Shown here: in pieces, positions 59,088 through 64,000 of the stretch
Position numbering within the stretch: position 1 is the first letter of the stretch
How the letters are laid out: every line of letters begins with the position of its first letter
DNA from: Kribbella capetownensis
GTDB taxonomy: Bacteria; Actinomycetota; Actinomycetes; Propionibacteriales; Kribbellaceae
DNA: 64,000 nt
Direction of reading: 5' to 3'
Assembly: GCF_004331485.1 (NCBI RefSeq)
Contig: NZ_SJKD01000002.1
Coordinates: 744,001-808,000, forward strand
Made by a program: the position numbers and the translations under genes
Notes under the pieces: model-generated
Told to the model about the DNA's origin: nothing
The model's database searches: none
What the model saw: only the letters and a program-made list of their open reading frames with translations

Positions 59088-60467
59088 ATGACGGAACTCC
59101 AGAAGACGGTGCAGGAACCCGTCGCCCGATCCGGCGTACCCGGTGCGGTGGTGGGTGTGCTCGAGGACGGGCGGATCGAGACCGCTGCCGCCGGTCTCGC
59201 GAACCTCAGCAGCGGCGTCGAGATGACGCCGGACACGTTGTTCCTGACCGGCTCGATCACCAAGGTCTGGACCACGACGTTGCTGATGTCGCTGGTCGAG
59301 CAAGGGCTCGTCGACCTCGACGCGCCGGTCAAGCGCTACCTGCCGGAGCTCGTCCTCGGCGACCCGGAAGCCGCGGATGCCCTGGTCGTACGGCATCTCG
59401 TCACCCACTCCACCGGAACGGACGCATCGGACCTGATCGCCGACGTCGGTGAGGGTGACGACGCGATCGCGAACTGGGTGCCGCTGCTCGCGGACGTCGG
59501 TCAGCTGTTCCGGCCGGGCGAGTACTTCTCCTACAGCAACGCCGGCTTCGTGCTGGCCGGCCGGATCATCGAGGTCGTCACCGGCGAGGGTTACTCGACC
59601 GCGATGCGGCAACGGTTGTTCAAGCCGCTGGGACTGGAACGCAGCATGTTCACGGCCGAGGAGGCGATCCTGCACCGGATGGCGATCGGCCACTATCCGG
59701 GCGCGGACGGGTTCGTGCGCAGCGAACGGTTCATGATGCCGCAGTGCCTCGCGCCGGCAGGTACGACGTTCATCACCTCGGTCGAGGACACGCTGACCTT
59801 CGTCGGCTCCCATCTGCCGGCGGTTGCTTCGTCGCCGCGCCTGCTCAGCCCGGAGACCACCGGCCGGATGGCCGCACACGAGATCGACTTCCCCGTGCCG
59901 GAGACGGGCTCGGTGGGACTCAGTTGGCTGCGCAAGCAGTACGGCGATCACGTCGTACTCACCCATGGCGGAGGCTCGTACGGAGGCGTCGCCATGGTCG
60001 GCGTCGTTCCCGACCTCGGCGCGGCGTACATCGCCTTTGCGAACGGGGGGCCGGCCTCGATGCCGTTCCACCAGGAGATCGCCGAGGCTCTGCTGCAGGA
60101 CCGGTTCGGTCTGCCCGCGCCGGTTGCGCCCGATCTGTCCGGTCCGGAGCCGAAGCCGAGCCGCTACCACGGCAGGTATGTCTGTTGGGGCTGCGAGCTC
60201 AAGGTCAGTGACGACGGCGACGCGCTCTCCTACCAAGCCAGGTTCACCGACCCGGTTCTCGGCCGCAACCGTTCGGATCCGCCGCCCGTCCGGCTGCGAC
60301 CGATCGGAGCACAAGGCCTGACCTTGGCCGATCACCCCGATCAACCGCCCTTCGCCTATGGGGTCGGCGACGACGGATCCGGACACCCGGAGTTCCTGTT
60401 CCTGCTGGACCGGCTCGTCCGCCGCATGGGTGACAACCAGCACCGCCACAGCTCTGGAGGATCTTGA
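59088..60467 (+). CDS. Beta-lactamase-family serine hydrolase 2
   Basis: 459 residues: S56-x-x-K59 in LTGSITKVWTTTLLMSLVEQG, LVTHSTGTDASDLI, the Y-S-N triad FSYSNAGFVLAGRIIEVVTG, and VLTHGGGSYGGVAMVGVVPDLG as the KTG-equivalent. A C-terminal domain (RYHGRYVCWGCELKVSDDGDAL) of about 110 residues follows, like the lipocalin-type extension of some family members. It is cytosolic by the absence of a signal. It is not a recent duplicate of the preceding hydrolase, given low similarity outside motifs. The stop overlaps the M19 gene start (TGATG). Confidence 0.9.
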   Translation: MTELQKTVQEPVARSGVPGAVVGVLEDGRIETAAAGLANLSSGVEMTPDTLFLTGSITKVWTTTLLMSLVEQGLVDLDAPVKRYLPELVLGDPEAADALVVRHLVTHSTGTDASDLIADVGEGDDAIANWVPLLADVGQLFRPGEYFSYSNAGFVLAGRIIEVVTGEGYSTAMRQRLFKPLGLERSMFTAEEAILHRMAIGHYPGADGFVRSERFMMPQCLAPAGTTFITSVEDTLTFVGSHLPAVASSPRLLSPETTGRMAAHEIDFPVPETGSVGLSWLRKQYGDHVVLTHGGGSYGGVAMVGVVPDLGAAYIAFANGGPASMPFHQEIAEALLQDRFGLPAPVAPDLSGPEPKPSRYHGRYVCWGCELKVSDDGDALSYQARFTDPVLGRNRSDPPPVRLRPIGAQGLTLADHPDQPPFAYGVGDDGSGHPEFLFLLDRLVRRMGDNQHRHSSGGS

Positions 60468-61627
60468 TGACGGAACAGTTCGGTACGTTCGACTTCGGCT
60501 TGGACGAGGGGCAGGAGGAGCGGGCCGCGCGGCTGCATCGCGAGAGCCTCATCGTCGATGTGCTGTTCCAGGGACCGGTCGGGTACCGGGCGTTCGACGA
60601 GGAGATGAACAAGGAACTGCGCACCCTGCTCGAGAAGACGCACGACACCATGGAGACGTTCAGCCGTGGTCTCGAGGCCCCGATCCGCCGCGCGATGGCG
60701 GGCCGGCTGGACGCGGTCAAAGAACACTGGGACGCCAGCGGGATCACCTGCGGGAACCGCCAGGTGGAGATGTCCGACGAACGCCACGTCCGGGAGTGGT
60801 CGTTCGCCTTCGTGCAGAAGCAGTTCGACTACTTCCCCTGGCTGATCAAGGCTCTGACCGCGGCTGACATCCGCCGTGCTCACGAGACCGGAGTCCATGC
60901 CGGACTGGTCAGTTCGCAGGTCATGCTGGGTCCGTGGCGCGACCTCGACGCACTGGCCTGGGCGCACGATGCAGGCCTGCGCATGATGCAGCTCACGTAC
61001 AACAACATGACGACTGTCGGCGTCGGATGCACCGAGCGGACGGACGCCGGGCTGTCCGCGTTCGGTGTGGCCAGCGTCAAGGCCATGAACGAGCTCGGCA
61101 TCATCGTCGACACCGGCCACGTCGGCCGGAAGACGACGCTGGATGCCTGTGAGGTGTCGGAGGCACCGGTCGTCGCCTCCCACACCGCGGCACAAGGCGT
61201 GTTCGATCATGCGCGAGGCAAGAGCGACGAGGAACTGCGCGCGCTGGCCGCCACCGGCGGCATCATCGGCATCGTCACCGTCCCGTTCTTCCTCGGGGCC
61301 GGTCCCACCGTCACCATCAACGCGATGCTCGACCACATCGAGTACGTCGCCGATGTCGCCGGTGTCGATCACGTTGCCATCGGCACCGACTGGCCGATGC
61401 AACTGCCGAAGTGGATGCTCGACGATCTTCTTCAGCCGATCTTCGCCGAGACCGGCTTCAGGCCCGAGGACAAGCTGGTGGCGACGCAGGAGCTGGTCGG
61501 GTTCGACGACTACCGCGACTTCCCGAACATCACCCGCGGCCTGGTCGCGCGTGGCTGGCCGGACGAGGACATCGCCAAGGTGCTCGGCCTGAACTTCGTC
61601 CGCGTGATGGAAGCCGTCTGCGGCTGA
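60467..61627 (+). CDS. M19 membrane-dipeptidase-family protein with altered metal site
   Basis: 386 residues. The C-terminal two thirds follow renal-dipeptidase-like M19 enzymes: LRMMQLTYNNMTTVGVGCTERTDAGLSAFG, H218 in IIVDTGHVGRKT, H239 in VVASHTAAQG, DEELRALAATGGIIGIV and D308 in VAIGTDWP. The N-terminal DGHND metal motif is replaced by VDVLFQ (His and Asp become L33 and Q35), and the EGG-type bridging Glu region reads LVSSQVML. It may use one metal or act on a different bond. ATG 60467 follows GGAGG. Confidence 0.82.
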   Translation: MTEQFGTFDFGLDEGQEERAARLHRESLIVDVLFQGPVGYRAFDEEMNKELRTLLEKTHDTMETFSRGLEAPIRRAMAGRLDAVKEHWDASGITCGNRQVEMSDERHVREWSFAFVQKQFDYFPWLIKALTAADIRRAHETGVHAGLVSSQVMLGPWRDLDALAWAHDAGLRMMQLTYNNMTTVGVGCTERTDAGLSAFGVASVKAMNELGIIVDTGHVGRKTTLDACEVSEAPVVASHTAAQGVFDHARGKSDEELRALAATGGIIGIVTVPFFLGAGPTVTINAMLDHIEYVADVAGVDHVAIGTDWPMQLPKWMLDDLLQPIFAETGFRPEDKLVATQELVGFDDYRDFPNITRGLVARGWPDEDIAKVLGLNFVRVMEAVCG

Positions 61628-61635
61628 ACCTGAAC

Positions 61636-61679
61636 AGCGGCTGGTGGTCATCACCCCGAGCAGTGACCACCAGCCGCGC
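61636..61679. terminator. Convergent bidirectional terminator
   Basis: GCGGCTGGTGGTCA (61637-61650) and TGACCACCAGCCGC (61664-61677) form a perfect 14-bp stem with a 13-nt loop in the 55-bp gap between the M19 gene and the convergent amidohydrolase gene. Confidence 0.8.
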
Positions 61680-61682
61680 TGT

Positions 61683-62918
61683 CTACTTCCGTTCGTCCTT
61701 GGCCACCACGCCGTTCTGCACGACGAGTACGACGCTGTCCGGGTCGGCGAACAGCTTGGGGTCGTCCAGCGGATTGCCCGCGAACGCGACGATGTCGGCC
61801 TGCTTGCCGACCTGGAGCGTGCCGATCTCGCTGCCGAGCCCGAGCAGGTCGGCGTTGACGCGCGTCGCTGCGATCAGTGCTTCCATCGGGGATTGGGCCG
61901 CGGCTCGCAGTGTCAGCTCCTCGCCCCGCCCGGTCTGGTCGGGTCCGATGACGTCGGACCCGAGGCCGACCCGGACGCCGGCGGCCGTGGCGGCGAGCAG
62001 CCCGTCGACCATCGCCTGGCGGACCCCTGCTGCCTTGTCAGCGAAGTGGCTGGGCAGACCGAGGTCGTCGATGTTCCTGATCAGCCTTTCGAGCGCGGCC
62101 AGTGTGGGCACGAGAGAGACCTGGCGCTCGGCCATCAGTGCGGCCGTCTCCTCGTCGATCCCGCTGCCGTGTTCCACACACTTCACACCGGCGAGGACTG
62201 CCATCCGGATGCCGTCGACGTTGAGGGCGTGGACGGTGACGTAGGTGCCCCGGGCCGCGGCCTCGGCGACGGCCACCGCGATCTCCTCGGCGCTGAATTG
62301 CGTGTCGGTGAGCTTGTCGTGCCTGGAGATGACGCCGCCGGTGACGCAGAGCTTGAGGAAGTCGGCGCCGCGCCGGAACGATTCACGGGCGTTCCTGCGC
62401 ATCTGGTCGGGCCCGTCGGCCAGCATCGTCAGCGTCCGCAGGCCGGGAACCTCGATCTCGTTCCATACGTGGGTCGGCTCCCACTCGGACGCATAGTGTC
62501 CGTGTCCGCCAGTCTGGCAGTGGATCGGTCCGCACTGCACGATCCGGGGGCCGCGAAGTTTGCCCGATGCAACGACACGGGCCAGGCCGGCGTCGATGCC
62601 GCCACAGTCCCGCACCGTGGTGAAACCGGATCGAAGGGTCTGCGCACAGTTGGAGAACATGTCGGCGGCGATCTCGGCCACCGACATCCCGTACTCGACG
62701 CTCGGCTCGAGTTCGCTGGCCAGCCCGAGATGGACGTGCGCGTCGATCAGACCGGGAGTCAGGGTCAGTCCGGTGCAGTCGACGACTTCGGCGTCGCCAG
62801 GTACGGATCCGCCGATCCGGGTGATTCGTCCGGCGTCGATGAGGATTCCGGCCGGCTCGGGGCCGGTCCCGGTCGCTGTGACGACGGTTGCGCCGTGCAG
62901 CCAGAGACTGGAAGTCAT
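61683..62918 (-). CDS. Amidohydrolase family metal-dependent hydrolase
   Basis: 411 residues: an N-terminal beta domain (SLWLHGATVVTATGTGPEPAGILIDAGRITRIGG), HxH in LTPGLIDAHVHLGLA, FLKLCVTGGVISRHDK with the bridging Lys, VHALNVDGIRMAVLAGVKCVEHGSGI (His ligands) and GLGSDVIGPDQ (catalytic Asp), ending GTLQVGKQADIVAF. This is the imidazolonepropionase/Xaa-Pro dipeptidase-like branch; likely substrates are cyclic amides or dipeptides. I use ATG 62918, after AGGAGC. It is divergent from tetR with box C between. Confidence 0.9.
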   Translation of the reverse strand: MTSSLWLHGATVVTATGTGPEPAGILIDAGRITRIGGSVPGDAEVVDCTGLTLTPGLIDAHVHLGLASELEPSVEYGMSVAEIAADMFSNCAQTLRSGFTTVRDCGGIDAGLARVVASGKLRGPRIVQCGPIHCQTGGHGHYASEWEPTHVWNEIEVPGLRTLTMLADGPDQMRRNARESFRRGADFLKLCVTGGVISRHDKLTDTQFSAEEIAVAVAEAAARGTYVTVHALNVDGIRMAVLAGVKCVEHGSGIDEETAALMAERQVSLVPTLAALERLIRNIDDLGLPSHFADKAAGVRQAMVDGLLAATAAGVRVGLGSDVIGPDQTGRGEELTLRAAAQSPMEALIAATRVNADLLGLGSEIGTLQVGKQADIVAFAGNPLDDPKLFADPDSVVLVVQNGVVAKDERK

Positions 62919-62988
62919 GGGCAGTGTGCTCCTTCGGCAGTGGGTGTCGGCGTCGCGGACGAGAATCTCGGTCCGAACCATTCGCTTA

Positions 62989-63030
62989 CGTACGCCCATA
63001 CACTATGCTGGTACGCCAAGAGGGGTGCAA
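62989..63030 (-). promoter_or_regulatory. Promoter/TetR-type box C (amidohydrolase, tetR intergenic)
   Basis: On the minus strand: TTGCAC (-35, 63030-63025), 17-bp spacer containing GGCGTAC, CATAGT (-10, 63007-63002) and box CATAGTGTATGGGCGTACG at 63007-62989. It drives the amidohydrolase gene. The box lies 60 bp before the tetR start, so autoregulation is likely. Confidence 0.72.
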
Positions 63031-63066
63031 GAGCTACGCACGCCGTACCGGACTGGAGGAGACACC

Positions 63067-63765
63067 GTGGCGACACAGCGCAAGGTGCAGAAGTCAGCGC
63101 GGTTGGCGCGCGGCGCACTCGACCGGGAGACGGTGGTCGCCGCGGCGCTCGAGATCGCCGACCGCGACGGCCTCAGTGGCGTGACGATGGCCCGGGTGGC
63201 GGAGGCGCTGGGCGGCAGCCCGATGTCGCTGTACCGGCACCTGAGCGACAAGCAGGAGCTGCTGGACGCCGTCGCCGATCTCGCGGTGTCGGAGGTCCCG
63301 GCGATCGCCAAGGACGGTCGCCCCTGGCGAGTGCGGCTCGAAGAGTTCGCGCTGGAGTCCCGGAAGTGCGCACTGCGCCACCCGGCGCTGATCGAAATCC
63401 TGCTGCAGACCTGGGTCCGCGGCCCGCACACGGAGGCGGTCGGCCTCGACATGATCGTGCTGCTGCAGGAGGCCGGCTTCGAGAAGGAGTCGGCCATCCG
63501 TGGGTTCATGGCCCTGCGCAACCACATCATCGGCGCGATGGCGTGGGAGGTGTCCCGGTTCCGCGGTGGCAGCGAGGCGTTCGCCCGCGGCGTGTCCGAC
63601 AACTTCGTGCACGCGGACACACCGGCCGACTCGCCGTTCCGGGATCTGCTCGAGGTGGTGCCGGAGGATCCGGAAACGCAGTACCTGTTCGGGATCCAGC
63701 GCCTGCTCGACGGGTTCGAGACAGAGCTGCGCAGGATCCGTCGACGGTCCGGACCGAAGAAATGA
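63067..63765 (+). CDS. TetR family regulator
   Basis: 232 residues: LDRETVVAAALEIADRDGLSGVTMARVAEALGGSPMSLYRHLSDKQELLDAVADLAV is the TetR DNA-binding domain. The C-terminal ligand domain (RLEEFALESRKCALRHPALIEILLQTW; FGIQRLLDGFETELRRI) is of the TetR_C class common in actinomycetes. It is the only regulator in the cluster and is placed at box C, so it is the probable repressor of boxes A-C. The GTG at 63067 follows GGAGGAG. The stop overlaps the acyl-CoA synthetase ATG. Confidence 0.9.
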   Translation: MATQRKVQKSARLARGALDRETVVAAALEIADRDGLSGVTMARVAEALGGSPMSLYRHLSDKQELLDAVADLAVSEVPAIAKDGRPWRVRLEEFALESRKCALRHPALIEILLQTWVRGPHTEAVGLDMIVLLQEAGFEKESAIRGFMALRNHIIGAMAWEVSRFRGGSEAFARGVSDNFVHADTPADSPFRDLLEVVPEDPETQYLFGIQRLLDGFETELRRIRRRSGPKK

Positions 63766-64000
63766 TCGACGACCTCTACCGACGACCGTCCTTCGTCGAC
63801 CTGATCTCCCGCTCGCTGCAGAACTACCCCGATCGCGTCGCGTTCTCCACACCGACCGGTGACCTGACGTACGACGAAGTGCGCCGGCTGATCTCGCGGG
63901 TCGCGTTCGCGCTGCGGGACGCCGGGGTGAAGCCTGGGGACGGCGTGGCGATGATCGCCCCGAACCGGCCGGAGACCTTCGCCGCGGTGACGGCGGCGCA
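63762..64000 (+). CDS. AMP-dependent acyl-CoA synthetase/ligase (5-prime part only)
   Basis: From ATG 63762 the frame is open to the window end (79 residues): FVDLISRSLQNYPDRVAFSTPTGDLTYDEVRRLISRVAFALRDAGVKPGDGVAMIAPNRPETFAAVTAA. This is the N-terminal signature of the ANL superfamily (L.Y.EL...... L...G...GD.Va...pN..e...a..a). The adenylation motifs lie outside. It is coupled to tetR by a 4-bp overlap and probably CoA-activates an acid released by the hydrolases. Confidence 0.85.
   Translation, partial: MIDDLYRRPSFVDLISRSLQNYPDRVAFSTPTGDLTYDEVRRLISRVAFALRDAGVKPGDGVAMIAPNRPETFAAVTAA

Noticed and set aside
57833..60467. The two serine hydrolase genes as a recent tandem duplication
   Set aside because: Motif residues agree, but the sequences between them and the C-terminal domains differ widely, so they are old paralogues or independent arrivals.
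45111..64000. The right-hand region as a mobile element or genomic island
   Set aside because: No integrase, transposase, tRNA gene or flanking repeat was seen, and codon use looks like the rest of the window. The decayed reductase at its edge is not enough evidence.

Overview
The window is a high-GC actinomycete chromosome segment. GTG starts, many leaderless-looking genes, a WhiB-family regulator, GlnE next to a GlnA2-type glutamine synthetase, and DUF3558 and DUF418 proteins all fit Actinobacteria. A Kribbella/Nocardioides-type soil organism is my guess, not something shown. I saw no rRNA, tRNA, CRISPR array, transposase or phage gene. Coding density is very high, and the longest stretch without a gene (30687-30972) is just under 300 bases.

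Positions 1-15833 are largely core metabolism. They hold panB (cut by the window edge, with an unusual ~410-residue disordered N-terminal extension), nadE, small enzymes, a PGRP-type amidase, an HTTM-like membrane protein pair, glnA2, a broken gene, glnE, a leaderless ArsR/SRPBCC pair and trmB. A cytoplasmic-looking GH78 rhamnosidase follows (15814-18474). Positions 18617-22478 are a sulfur operon (TauE/SafE permease plus SsuABC-type sulfonate importer) led by a cysteine-type leader peptide. A WhiB regulator, a histidine phosphatase, a GNAT enzyme and one of two paralogous unknown proteins come next. At 25084-26375 a DAHP synthase is preceded by a textbook attenuator: a Trp/Tyr/Phe-rich leader peptide and an intrinsic terminator. 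Then come a Tat-exported phospholipase C, YbaK, a Cys-containing HTH regulator divergent from GTP cyclohydrolase I, the Hen1-Pnkp RNA repair pair with a coupled alpha/beta hydrolase, a PfkB kinase, an O-methyltransferase, an ABC exporter pair, MazG-like and toroid-type proteins, a second PGRP amidase, an SsuD-like monooxygenase and a deleted aldo/keto reductase.

Positions 45111-64000 are an accessory catabolic and transport region. It contains an SCP-x-type thiolase, a proline-racemase-family protein, an SDR and a KBL/AONS-type enzyme. These are followed by a transporter locus in which an MFS domain is fused to a LivF-type ATPase and the next protein is a LivH-LivM-LivG fusion. Then come an SDR, a DUF3558 lipoprotein, a Liv-type substrate-binding lipoprotein, two serine hydrolases, an M19 dipeptidase homologue lacking part of its metal site, an amidohydrolase, a TetR regulator and the start of an acyl-CoA synthetase. 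Three copies of a 19-bp promoter-embedded element (CATAGTGTAYGKGCRTACG) sit before the transporter operon, before the binding-protein/hydrolase operon, and between the amidohydrolase and tetR. They tie these pieces into one likely TetR regulon. This is the best candidate for an undescribed system: inducible uptake of an amide- or peptide-like compound by an MFS/ABC hybrid, followed by hydrolysis and CoA activation. The substrate is unknown.
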